Positions 15,919-24,565 of a stretch of 35,763 bases of DNA are shown here, one piece after another (position 1 is the first letter of the stretch; every line of letters starts with the position of its first letter). Source of the stretch: Gemmatimonadota bacterium (GTDB taxonomy: Bacteria; Gemmatimonadota; Gemmatimonadetes; Gemmatimonadales; Gemmatimonadaceae). The stretch covers positions 1-35,763 of the forward strand of contig JANYIJ010000148.1 of NCBI GenBank assembly GCA_025362095.1. The letters are read 5' to 3'. A model generated the notes under the pieces. The model did not search any database, had not been told where the DNA came from, and worked only from the letters and a program-made list of their open reading frames with translations. The translations under genes were made by a program, and so were the position numbers.

Positions 15919-17190
15919 GTGAAACGTCTCTTCCGTAATCTCACCGCGCAGGTGCTGTTCGCCGTCCTGTGCGGTGTCGCGCTCGGCGTGCTCGATCCGG
16001 CGCTCGCCAAACAGATGCGGCCGCTCGGCGACACGTTCGTGAAGCTCGTGAAGATGGTGATCGGCCCGATCATCTTCCTGACGATCGTGCTCGGCATCGC
16101 GCGCATCGCCGACGTGAAAAAGATCGGCCGGGTGGGCGGGAAGGCATTCCTCTATTTCGAAATCGTCACGACGTTCGCGCTCGCGATCGGCGTCACAGTC
16201 GTGAACATCACCAAACCAGGCGCGGGGCTCGATGTGAGCGCGATGCCCAAGGGCGACGTCTCCGCATACGCGGCGCAGGGACAGGGGCTGAAGTTCAGCG
16301 ACTTCGTCACGCACATTGTGCCGTCGAGCGCAGTGGATGCGTTCGCGCAGGGCGACATTCTGCAGATCGTATTTTTCGCGGTGCTCTTCGGCTTCGCCGT
16401 CGTGACGCTCGGACGGAGCGCTGCGCCGCTGACAGGCGTCCTGGAGACGACGCTCGACGTGTTCTTTCGGATCGTCGCGCTCATCATGAAGGTCGCGCCG
16501 CTCGGCGCGTTTGGCGCGATGGCGTTCACCGTGGGGAACTTCGGGCTGCAGACGCTGCTCCCGCTCGGCCGGCTGATGCTCGACGTCTATCTGACGATGT
16601 TTCTCTTCGTGTTCGTGGTGTTGAACCTGATCATGCGCTGGTACGGGTTCAGCCTCTGGCAGTATCTCAAATATATTCGCGAAGAGTTACTAATTGTCCT
16701 GGGGACGAGCTCGTCCGAGGCCGCGCTGCCGGGCATCATGGCAAAGCTCGAGCGCTACGGGTGCGCGCGGCCGGTCGTCGGGCTCGTGATTCCGACGGGA
16801 TATTCGTTCAACCTCGACGGCACGAGCATCTACCTCTCGATGGCGACGATCTTCCTCGCGCAGGTCTACAACGTGCCGCTGACGCTTGCGCAGCAACTCG
16901 GGATCATCGCGGTGCTCATGATCACGTCAAAGGGGGCGGCCGGCGTTACCGGATCGGGATTTATCGTGCTCGCGAGCACGCTCGCGGCGATGAAAGTCGT
17001 GCCGATCGAGGGGATTGCGCTGCTGCTGGGCGTCGACCGTTTCATGAGCGAGGCCCGCGCGATCACCAATCTGATAGGCAACGGCGTCGCGACGCTGGTG
17101 ATTTCCCGGAGCGAGAACGAGTTCGATGAAACCATGCGCGCCTCGGCGATTGCAGAACTCGCCGAGGCGCGCATGGTCACGAACCGCTGA
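15919..17190 (+). CDS. dctA: Dicarboxylate/amino acid:cation symporter (DctA/GltP family)
   Basis: This inner-membrane transporter has 423 residues, normal for the family. The re-entrant hairpin and substrate motifs are all visible: LGTSSSEAALPG, GYSFNLDGTSIYLSMA, MITSKGAAGVTGSGFIVLAS and GVDRFMSEARAITNLIGNGVATLVI. These match C4-dicarboxylate (DctA) more than neuronal-type glutamate carriers, though GltP-like specificity cannot be ruled out. It begins at GTG 15919, 22 nt after the GHL10 stop, so it probably belongs to the SCO-GHL10 transcript. Its stop lies 1 nt from the convergent VPS10/BNR stop. Confidence 0.92.
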   Translation: MKRLFRNLTAQVLFAVLCGVALGVLDPALAKQMRPLGDTFVKLVKMVIGPIIFLTIVLGIARIADVKKIGRVGGKAFLYFEIVTTFALAIGVTVVNITKPGAGLDVSAMPKGDVSAYAAQGQGLKFSDFVTHIVPSSAVDAFAQGDILQIVFFAVLFGFAVVTLGRSAAPLTGVLETTLDVFFRIVALIMKVAPLGAFGAMAFTVGNFGLQTLLPLGRLMLDVYLTMFLFVFVVLNLIMRWYGFSLWQYLKYIREELLIVLGTSSSEAALPGIMAKLERYGCARPVVGLVIPTGYSFNLDGTSIYLSMATIFLAQVYNVPLTLAQQLGIIAVLMITSKGAAGVTGSGFIVLASTLAAMKVVPIEGIALLLGVDRFMSEARAITNLIGNGVATLVISRSENEFDETMRASAIAELAEARMVTNR

Positions 17191-17191
17191 A

Positions 17192-20100
17192 TTATTTTTT
17201 GATCTTTCGCATCATCTCGTCGAACGCGCCGCCGCCGCCGCCCGTTCCGTTGGCGCGCTCGACATGCAGGACCTGCTTCTGCGTCTGCCCATTGATCGTG
17301 ATCGACACGAGGTAGTCGCCCGTTCCAACGACCGGCGGAGGACCGCCTCGTCCGCCGCCGCCGAAGATCAGCGCGAGCGCGGAGCCACGACCGCCCCCGC
17401 CGAGCGCGGCGAAGATCGTTTGTGGATCAAGCGGAGGTTCGGCGCCCGGCGCGCCAGCCGGAGCCGCGGCCGCCGGAACAGCTGCCGGAGGAACAGCGCC
17501 GGCAGGAACAGCGCCCGCGGGAGCAGCGCCACGTCCACCGCCAGCACCCGCACCGCGCGCGCCTGGAGCCGGCGTCATGTTCTCGCCGGGCCGGTCCTGG
17601 AATCCGCGTCCGCCGCCACCACCACCTCCCGTGAATCCCTGCGGGAACAGCGCCTGAATTCCTTCGCCACTCGCCATCACCGTGCGAATGCGATCGAGGG
17701 TGGACTTCGGAAGCGTGCCCTCTTTCTCAACTGTGTCGAGCAGCGCGCTCAGCTTCTGCGCATTGCGCACGGAATCGCGAAGGCCCGCCGGTGAGAGCGC
17801 GATGGCCGCAGGCGCCTTGCCGCGATAGTTCCAAACCACGCGCTGGATGCCGGCGCGGCCGGGGCCGTTGAGCGTCGCGAGCGTGTCGCCGCGCGCATCC
17901 TGCACGATCACTTTCACGGAGCCGGTGACCGGCTGCGTCACACGATAGACGATCTCCGCTCCGAACTGCGGGCTTTGCGCCTCATAGAGTTTCTGCCCGA
18001 CCGACTGCCCGTCGAACGCGCGTTCACCCCACTGGAAGCCGGTCTTCGGGGCGAAGAGATGCACGGCCTTGTCAGCGATCTGCGCGCTCCATTGTTGCAG
18101 CGGCGCGATGTCCACGATCCAGAAGCTTCTCCCGTGCGTGGCGGCAATCAGCTCGCCGTCGCGCGGATGAATCTGAAGGTCCATCACCGGCGTCGTGGGA
18201 AGTCCGGTCATGAACTTCTGCCAGCTCTGTCCGCTGTTCGTCGAGACATATGCTCCGACATCCGTGCCGACGAAAAGCAGGTTCTTGTTCTTGAGATCCT
18301 CGCGAATCACGTACGCGAAATCTGGTCCGCCCGTCGGGAGGTTCGACGAGATGGACCGGAACGTCTTGCCTCCGTCGCTCGTCGCGAAGACGTATGGCGT
18401 GAAATCATTCCGGCGGTGGTTGTCGTACGTGACATAGAACGTGAGCGAATCGAAATGCGAGGGCTCGATGCGCGAGACGTACGTGCCGGCAGGCACCACA
18501 GGCACGTTCTTCGTCACCTCATTCCAGCTGCCGCCGTCGTTCCACGTTACCCAGACGCGGCCGTCGTCCGTTCCGGCGAACAAGATGCCGGCGCGAATCG
18601 GCGACTCGTTGAGCGACACCACGTTGGCGAACGTCTCGGCGCCCGTCGCGTCGGTCGTGATGCCGCCCGTGGTTTGCGTAGAAATGCGAATCTTGGCGGT
18701 ATCGGCATACGAGAGATCGGGCGAGATCGGAAACATGTCGTCGCCAGACTTCGTCGACTTCAGCACGCGGTTCGCGCCGAAGTACAGCACCTGCGGGTTG
18801 TGCTTCGAGATGAAGAACGGCGTGTTCCAGTTCCAGCGCATATCGAGATCGATCGAGTCGCGTTTCTGCACGGCGCGAAACGCGTCGACGCGCTTCTTGT
18901 CGTCTTTCGAAAGCGGCTTGGTCGTATCCGGCCACGCGACGACGATGGAGTCTTCCCACTGGATGTACTTCGGCCGCCACTGCGGCTTCGCGAGCCCGAA
19001 GCGTTCGCCGGTCGACACGTAATAGCGCCCGATGTTACCGCCCTGCGACTCGCCGTAAATGATGTCGGGGTTCGTCGGATCCTGCGCGGTGACGAATCCG
19101 TCGCCGCCGTTGAACGTGTACCACATCGAATTCGTGATCGTGCCGGCGCGGCGGCGGCTCGGGCCGCACCACGCGCCGTTGTCCTGCGCGCCACCGCACA
19201 CATTGTACGGCACCGCCATGTCAAACGAAACGTTGTAATACTGGCCGATCGGGAGCTGGTTCATCGAGTCCCAATTGCCGCCGGCATCCCACGTCTGCGC
19301 CACGCCGCCATCATCTCCAACAATGATATGCGATGGATCCTTCGGGTCGATCCACATCGCGTGATGATCGACATGCACATTGTTCGTCGTGTTGCCGGTG
19401 GTCTTGCCGCCGTCGAGCGAGAACTTGATCGGCGTGCTCGACCAGAACACATGGTTCGGGTTCGTGGGGTCGACGCGCACCTGCGAGTAATAGAACGGGC
19501 GCGTGTTCTCGTCGTTCGCCTTCTCCCACGATTTGCCCGCATCCGCGGAGCGATACAATCCGCTCGGCGATTTTGCAGGCTTCACTTTCGCGTCCTTTTT
19601 CGTATTCGGCAGCGTGTCGGCCTCGACCTGCGCGTACATCACATTCGGATCCGATGCCGCGATCGCGACGCTGATGCGTCCTTTCACCGTCTCCGGAAAT
19701 CCGCCACCCTTCACCTCGGTCCACGTTTCGCCCGCGTCGTTGCTCTTCCAGAGCGCGGAGCCGGCACCGCCGGACTGGAGGAAATACGGGCCGCGCACGC
19801 GCTCGTAACTCGCCGCCCACACGACGTTCGGATCGCGCGGATCGAGCGCGACATCCACGAACCCCGCTTTGTCGCTGATGAATTTCTTCAGCGCCCAGGT
19901 CTTGCCGCCATCGGTCGTCTTGTAGAGTCCGCGCTCCTTGTTTGCTCCCCAGGCGTGGCCGAGTGCGGCGATGTACACCGTGTTCGGATCACGCGGATGC
20001 ACGACGACGCGGCCGATCTGCTCCGTTTCCTTGAGGCCGATGAATTCCCAGCTCTTTCCGCCGTTCACCGTTTTGTACACGCCGGCGCCTGGAGAAATCG

Positions 20101-20449
20101 AGTTGCGCGAGTTTGGCTCGCCGGTGCCGTAGTACACGATGTTCGTGTCGCTCGGCGCGATCGCGAGCATTCCGCCGGATGACACATGCTCGTTCTCGAA
20201 CACTGGCCGGAACGTCGTGCCGGCGTTCGACGACTTCCATACGCCGCCGCCTGCGCTCGCGACGTAAAAGGTGCGCGACGGCCACGGAATTCCCGCCACG
20301 TCCGTCACGCGACCCTGGTGATTCGCCGGTCCGATCCCCCGCCAGCGCATGCCGGCGATCGTGAGAGAGTCGGCTTGCTGCGCCGCGAGTGGAGCGGCGA
20401 AAGCGATAGCGACAAGTGCCAGGAGCGGCAGCGTTCGAACTATGCGCAT
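17192..20449 (-). CDS. Large secreted VPS10/sortilin-like BNR-repeat protein
   Basis: This 1085-residue exported protein starts MRIVRTLPLLALVAIAFAAPLAAQQ (signal peptide). Many Asp-box blades follow: KSSNAGTTF, KTVNGGKSWE, KTTDGGKTW, KSNDAGETW, RSADAGKSWE, WNDGGSWNE, TSDGGKTF, STNSGQSW, along with family-typical GRVVVHPRDPNTVYIAALGHAWG and LFVGTDVGAYVS. The pattern fits the bacterial proteins annotated as VPS10/sortilin N-terminal or glycosyl hydrolase (WD40/YVTN/BNR-like). About residues 960-1050 form an Ala/Pro/Gly-rich linker (AGAVPAGAVPPAAVPAAAAP) leading to a short beta-domain (GTGDYLVSITINGQTQKQVLHVE). Catalytic function is unproven. It is last in the ADOP-rhomboid-MsrA unit, 16 nt after MsrA. 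Confidence 0.88.
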   Translation of the reverse strand: MRIVRTLPLLALVAIAFAAPLAAQQADSLTIAGMRWRGIGPANHQGRVTDVAGIPWPSRTFYVASAGGGVWKSSNAGTTFRPVFENEHVSSGGMLAIAPSDTNIVYYGTGEPNSRNSISPGAGVYKTVNGGKSWEFIGLKETEQIGRVVVHPRDPNTVYIAALGHAWGANKERGLYKTTDGGKTWALKKFISDKAGFVDVALDPRDPNVVWAASYERVRGPYFLQSGGAGSALWKSNDAGETWTEVKGGGFPETVKGRISVAIAASDPNVMYAQVEADTLPNTKKDAKVKPAKSPSGLYRSADAGKSWEKANDENTRPFYYSQVRVDPTNPNHVFWSSTPIKFSLDGGKTTGNTTNNVHVDHHAMWIDPKDPSHIIVGDDGGVAQTWDAGGNWDSMNQLPIGQYYNVSFDMAVPYNVCGGAQDNGAWCGPSRRRAGTITNSMWYTFNGGDGFVTAQDPTNPDIIYGESQGGNIGRYYVSTGERFGLAKPQWRPKYIQWEDSIVVAWPDTTKPLSKDDKKRVDAFRAVQKRDSIDLDMRWNWNTPFFISKHNPQVLYFGANRVLKSTKSGDDMFPISPDLSYADTAKIRISTQTTGGITTDATGAETFANVVSLNESPIRAGILFAGTDDGRVWVTWNDGGSWNEVTKNVPVVPAGTYVSRIEPSHFDSLTFYVTYDNHRRNDFTPYVFATSDGGKTFRSISSNLPTGGPDFAYVIREDLKNKNLLFVGTDVGAYVSTNSGQSWQKFMTGLPTTPVMDLQIHPRDGELIAATHGRSFWIVDIAPLQQWSAQIADKAVHLFAPKTGFQWGERAFDGQSVGQKLYEAQSPQFGAEIVYRVTQPVTGSVKVIVQDARGDTLATLNGPGRAGIQRVVWNYRGKAPAAIALSPAGLRDSVRNAQKLSALLDTVEKEGTLPKSTLDRIRTVMASGEGIQALFPQGFTGGGGGGGRGFQDRPGENMTPAPGARGAGAGGGRGAAPAGAVPAGAVPPAAVPAAAAPAGAPGAEPPLDPQTIFAALGGGGRGSALALIFGGGGRGGPPPVVGTGDYLVSITINGQTQKQVLHVERANGTGGGGGAFDEMMRKIKK

Positions 20450-20465
20450 GGGTCAGGGGGTTGGG

Positions 20466-21068
20466 TTACGGGCGGTAGAGCTCGGGATATTTCGACTTGA
20501 GGTTCGCGACCTTGGGCAGATCGTTGTAAACGATGTACGGCTGCGTGAGATGATGCGCCAGATAATCCTGGTGATAACCTTCCGCCGCGTAGAACTCCTT
20601 CAGCGGCACCACCTGCGTGACGATCGGTCCCCTGTATGCTTTCGCCTTCGTGAGATCGTCGATCGAGGCCTTCGCAGCCTTCTGCTGCTCAGCGCTGGCG
20701 AAAAAAATCACCGACCGGTACTGCGTCCCTTCGTCCGGACCCTGACGATTGAGCTCGGTGGGATCGTGGGCGACCGAGAAGAACACCTTCAACAGCGTGG
20801 AGTACGTGACGATCGAGGGATCGAACGTCACCTGAACCGACTCGGCATGACCGGTCGTCCCCTCGCTCACGATCTCGTAATGTGCGGTCGAGGCTTCACC
20901 GCCGGAATAGCCGGAGACCACACGAGTCACGCCTTTGACGTGCTTGAAAACCGCGTCGACGCCCCAGAAGCATCCGCCGGAGAAAACAGCGGTCTGTGTC
21001 TGCGCGGCCGCTGCGAGCGGAAACAGCGCGACGAACAACAGAGCACGAGCGACAGAAGAGCGCGCCAT
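20466..21068 (-). CDS. msrA: Exported peptide methionine sulfoxide reductase A with a single cysteine
   Basis: This reduces methionine-S-sulfoxide in proteins. The true start is ATG 21068 with a good Shine-Dalgarno (AGGAG, 8 nt). It gives MARSSVARALLFVALFPLAAAAQ, a Sec signal peptide, so the enzyme acts in the periplasm. The track start at 21260 lies inside the rhomboid gene. The catalytic motif GGCFWG holds Cys33, the only cysteine in the protein; the C-terminal resolving cysteines of E. coli-type MsrA are absent. YSGG, GHAESVQVTFDP and YHQDYL are family-typical. It lies 26 nt after the rhomboid gene. Confidence 0.94.
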   Translation of the reverse strand: MARSSVARALLFVALFPLAAAAQTQTAVFSGGCFWGVDAVFKHVKGVTRVVSGYSGGEASTAHYEIVSEGTTGHAESVQVTFDPSIVTYSTLLKVFFSVAHDPTELNRQGPDEGTQYRSVIFFASAEQQKAAKASIDDLTKAKAYRGPIVTQVVPLKEFYAAEGYHQDYLAHHLTQPYIVYNDLPKVANLKSKYPELYRP

Positions 21069-21094
21069 CGAAAAGCTCCTGATATTGTGGACGA

Positions 21095-21865
21095 CTAGGA
21101 TGCGGGCGGTACGCGATCGTCCGGTGGCACAAAATTGGAGAGAAACTGCTTCTCCTGCACGGTGAGGCTGCTGAGTCCTTGCGCGCTGATCTTGTCGAGA
21201 ATGCGATTCACTTCGTCGCGGTTGAGCTCGTGCACGGACTGGAGGTTCACGCGCTTCCAACCGGCGAGCTGTTGCAGCGGCGGTGCCTGGACCGCGAGCT
21301 CGCGGAAGCGCTTGCTTCCCTTTGTTTCTTCGAGCCAGCGCAAATACAGATACGCGCCGACATAGCCGCCCAAGTGGGCGAAATCAGCGACGCCTGCGGT
21401 GGATCCGTTCAGCCCGCTGTAGATCGCCATGACCACGGTGATGATCACGAGCCAGCGCGCCTCGAGCGGGAGAACGCCGTAGATATAGATCTTGTCGGTC
21501 GGCCAGAAGCGCGCGAACGCCAGCACGACTCCGTACACCGCAGCCGACGCGCCGATCAGCGCTGCGTGCGGCGCGAGCCAGAACGAGAGCAGGGCGCCCG
21601 AAATGCCGCTGAGGAAATAAAGCCAGAGAAAACGGTTCGCTCCGAGTCGCTGTTCCACGCGCGGTCCGAAGAAATACAGGCCGAGCATGTTGAAGAGGAT
21701 GTGCGTGATCCCCCCGTGCAAGAACATGTACGTGATGATCGTCCACGGCCGAAGCAGTGCGGCGTATGGCACGAACATCAGCGACTCGGTTACACCGGGC
21801 ATCGTCTGCTGGACGAAGAACATCCCGATGTTGGCGATCAACAGGCGCTTGATCCATGGCGTCAT
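21095..21865 (-). CDS. Rhomboid-family intramembrane serine protease
   Basis: This six-helix membrane protease has 256 residues. The catalytic dyad is Ser107 in LIGASAAVYG and His164 in ADFAHLGGYVGAYLY; the preceding HGGITHILFNMLGLYFFG is the conserved TM2 region with oxyanion residues. After the last helix about 75 cytoplasmic residues end with NRILDKISAQGLSSLTVQEKQFLSNF, a helical tail shared with many bacterial rhomboids (DUF6576-type). Substrates are unknown. It starts 29 nt after the ADOP gene and is followed by MsrA, suggesting one transcript for envelope maintenance. Confidence 0.93.
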   Translation of the reverse strand: MTPWIKRLLIANIGMFFVQQTMPGVTESLMFVPYAALLRPWTIITYMFLHGGITHILFNMLGLYFFGPRVEQRLGANRFLWLYFLSGISGALLSFWLAPHAALIGASAAVYGVVLAFARFWPTDKIYIYGVLPLEARWLVIITVVMAIYSGLNGSTAGVADFAHLGGYVGAYLYLRWLEETKGSKRFRELAVQAPPLQQLAGWKRVNLQSVHELNRDEVNRILDKISAQGLSSLTVQEKQFLSNFVPPDDRVPPAS

Positions 21866-21894
21866 GGCTTCAATATATCGGCCTCACGCAAGGG

Positions 21895-24378
21895 TCACTC
21901 GTCGCGCAGCGCTGCGATCGGATCGAGCCCGGCGGCGCGCCGCGCGGGAAGCCAGCAGGCGATTGAGGCAATTGCTCCGAAGAGCAGCGCCACCGCGGCG
22001 AAGGTCGCCGGATCGATTGGCGCGACGCCAACCAGCATGCTGCGCATCACCCGCGTGAGCGCGAGCGAGGCCGCCAGTCCAAGCGCGATGCCGGAAAGGC
22101 TCAGCCGCATCCCCTGCCCGATGACGAGCCGAAAGATCTCCTGCTTCGACGATCCGAGCGCCATCCGGACGCCGATTTCCGCTGTGCGCTGACGAACCAC
22201 TGTCGAGAGAACTCCGTAGAGTCCCACGCCGGAAAGCACGACGGCGATTCCCGCAAAAATCCCGATGCAAATGAGAGCAAAGCGCGTCGGCGCCCTAGCC
22301 GCCTTCACGTAGTCCGACATCGGCTTCAATTCCGCAACGGGCACGAGCGGATCGACCGACGCCATCACCGCGCGCGCCGGGCCGGCCAGCAGCGCCGGAT
22401 CGCCGTTCGTCCGAAGCACCCAGTGCGATCCCGTGCCGTATCCGAACTCCCCGTCGATCATATACACAGTCTCGCGGCCGTCGGTCGCGAGTCCCTGATG
22501 GCGCTGATGCTGCACGACGCCGATCACGTCCATCCACTCCGGCTCGTTCGACCGCGAACGCATAAAAATTCGTTTCCCCACCGCGTGCTCACCGGGAAAC
22601 GCCTTCGCGGCGAGCAGGTTGTCGATGAGAATCGCGTGGCCGAGCGGAATGTTGTCCGCCTCGGTGAAATCGCGGCCCTCGAGGATCTTGGTGCGCATCG
22701 CGTCGAAGTAACCCGGAATCACAATGAACAGATTCGCCTGCTGAAACGCGGCGGGATCGGAGACAGCGCTCTCCGTGCCGTAGCGCACGTTCGCCTCGTT
22801 ACCGTTGAGCGGGAGCGGAAAAACAAAACTGACAGCGGTCACGCCGGGAATCGCCGCGAGTTTTTGGTGGACCGCCTGGACGATCGCCGCGCGTTCGTCG
22901 GGCGTTCGTCTCGCAATCTGAACGCTAAAAGTGAACAGGCCGTTTGGATCGTATCCGGGATTCGTGTTCGCAAGCGTGATGAAGCTTCGCACCATCAGCC
23001 CGCTCCCAATCAGCAGCACGAATGCGAGCGCCACCTCGGCCATCACCACTCCGTTGCGCAGAAAGCGTCCGCCGCCGAGCTCCGACATTCGTCCGCTCTG
23101 GCGCAGCACGCCGATGAGATCCGGCCGCGACGCCCGCAATGCCGGCACGATGCCGAATGCCGCTGCGGAGACGAGACCGGCCAGCATCGTGAACATCAGA
23201 ACGGTTGCATCCAGCCTGACATCCTCCACGCGTGGAAGGTTCGCAGGCCCGATGCTCAGCAGCAGCTGAACGCCCGCGTCCGCGAGAACGATCCCGAGCA
23301 GTGAGCCCCCCACAGACAGCACGATCGCTTCCGCGAGCATCTGTCGGACGAGCCGAGCGCGGCCTCCGCCAAGCGCGGCGCGCACGGCGAGCTCGCGCTC
23401 CCGGCGTGACGTTCGAACGAGAATGAGGTTGGCGACGTTCGCGCAGGCGATGAGCAGCACGAATACCACGGCGCCCATGAGCGAGAGCACGATCGGTCGC
23501 ACATCTGCGACCAGATTCTCATGCATCGGCTCCGCGCGGAAATACACGCCAGCCGTGTTCTTGATTGGGAAGCGCTGGCGCAGGTCGGCGCCGAGGGCAT
23601 CGAGCTGCGTCTGAACCGCAGCGAGATTCGACGCCGGCTGCAGGCGGCCGATGAGCCGAAACTGCACGTTGATGCGCGAGGCGGCGTCGAAGTTGATCCG
23701 CGTCGCAAGAAGAAGATCGGGCACGCGCGTGATGCTCATGCGCGCAGGGAAGAGCAACTCGAAGTTCGGCGCCGCGACACCGACGATTTCGGCGCGATTG
23801 TTTCCCAGGCTCACGATCTTTCCAATCGCCTTCGGGTCGCCGCCGTATCGGCGCTGCCAGAACTGGTAGCTGATGATCGCGCTGAACGTGATCGGCGGCG
23901 GCGCGACGATCGGGAACGCCGCCCCCGGAGGAAGTGCGGGCGGCGGCGGCGTCGCGTCGCTGTCGTTGAAGTCGCGTCCGGCAGCCATCTTCACGCCAAG
24001 GAGCGAGAAGAGATTCACCGTCGCGTTGCCCCCGCGCACCTGCTGCGGTTCGACTCCGTCTTCGATGAGCGAAACAGGGAATGTGTTTAAGCCGGCGATT
24101 CCGCTCAGCGACTTGACCTCAACCCACATGTCCTTCAAATCGCCCGGCGCGATCTGAAAGTCGGTCACATGCCTGTTCCGCATGTCCGACGTCACGATCA
24201 CCAGCCGATCCGCCTGTGCGTACGGCAGCGGCTTGAGAAGCACAGCGTTCACAACGCTGAAAATGGCAGTGCTCGCGCCGATGCCCAGCGAGAGTGTCAC
24301 GAGCGCGGTGATCGCGAACGCCGGATTCTTTCGCAGCGTTCGGATGCCAAACGCGAAGTCTTTCAGCCAGGTTTCCAT
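21895..24378 (-). CDS. MacB/FtsX-type permease of the ADOP (acidobacterial duplicated orphan permease) family
   Basis: This 827-residue inner-membrane protein duplicates the MacB_PCD plus FtsX arrangement. The N-terminus METWLKDFAFGIRTLRKNPAFAITALVTLSLGIGASTAIFSVVNAVLLKPLPY is the hallmark of ADOP proteins. The first FtsX unit follows near VLSLMGAVVFVLLIACANVANLILVR; the second periplasmic domain begins after FLRNGVVMAEVALAFVLLIGSGLMVRSF; and the C-terminus has RTAEIGVRMALGSSKQEIFRLVIGQGMRL. The family lacks a fused ATPase and none is adjacent here, consistent with the orphan label. Its role is presumably efflux or mechanotransmission; substrate unknown. Confidence 0.92.
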   Translation of the reverse strand: METWLKDFAFGIRTLRKNPAFAITALVTLSLGIGASTAIFSVVNAVLLKPLPYAQADRLVIVTSDMRNRHVTDFQIAPGDLKDMWVEVKSLSGIAGLNTFPVSLIEDGVEPQQVRGGNATVNLFSLLGVKMAAGRDFNDSDATPPPPALPPGAAFPIVAPPPITFSAIISYQFWQRRYGGDPKAIGKIVSLGNNRAEIVGVAAPNFELLFPARMSITRVPDLLLATRINFDAASRINVQFRLIGRLQPASNLAAVQTQLDALGADLRQRFPIKNTAGVYFRAEPMHENLVADVRPIVLSLMGAVVFVLLIACANVANLILVRTSRRERELAVRAALGGGRARLVRQMLAEAIVLSVGGSLLGIVLADAGVQLLLSIGPANLPRVEDVRLDATVLMFTMLAGLVSAAAFGIVPALRASRPDLIGVLRQSGRMSELGGGRFLRNGVVMAEVALAFVLLIGSGLMVRSFITLANTNPGYDPNGLFTFSVQIARRTPDERAAIVQAVHQKLAAIPGVTAVSFVFPLPLNGNEANVRYGTESAVSDPAAFQQANLFIVIPGYFDAMRTKILEGRDFTEADNIPLGHAILIDNLLAAKAFPGEHAVGKRIFMRSRSNEPEWMDVIGVVQHQRHQGLATDGRETVYMIDGEFGYGTGSHWVLRTNGDPALLAGPARAVMASVDPLVPVAELKPMSDYVKAARAPTRFALICIGIFAGIAVVLSGVGLYGVLSTVVRQRTAEIGVRMALGSSKQEIFRLVIGQGMRLSLSGIALGLAASLALTRVMRSMLVGVAPIDPATFAAVALLFGAIASIACWLPARRAAGLDPIAALRDE

Positions 24379-24511
24379 AAGAGATCCGCACTCCGCATTG
24401 GTATCGGCAATTCCCCGCCTACACGCAGAGCATCAAACGTGCCGCCGCAGTGCTCGACTAACTCACGGCGGCGTCAGCGATTGGACACTGACCCTTCATA
24501 TGATGGTTGTG

Positions 24512-24540
24512 CGGATCTGGGACATGGCGTCCCAGATCCG
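24512..24540. terminator. 12-bp perfect hairpin downstream of the RND operon
   Basis: CGGATCTGGGAC (24512-24523) pairs exactly with GTCCCAGATCCG (24529-24540) around a 5-nt loop. It lies 26 nt past the stop of the second RND gene, between it and the ADOP gene. No U tract follows on either strand, so a classic intrinsic terminator is doubtful; a 3'-end stabiliser or Rho-aided end is possible. A weaker GCCGCCG/CGGCGGC stem lies at 24441-24472. Confidence 0.45.
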
Positions 24541-24565
24541 AACTCAGGCGCTGCGTAGGCCTTGC

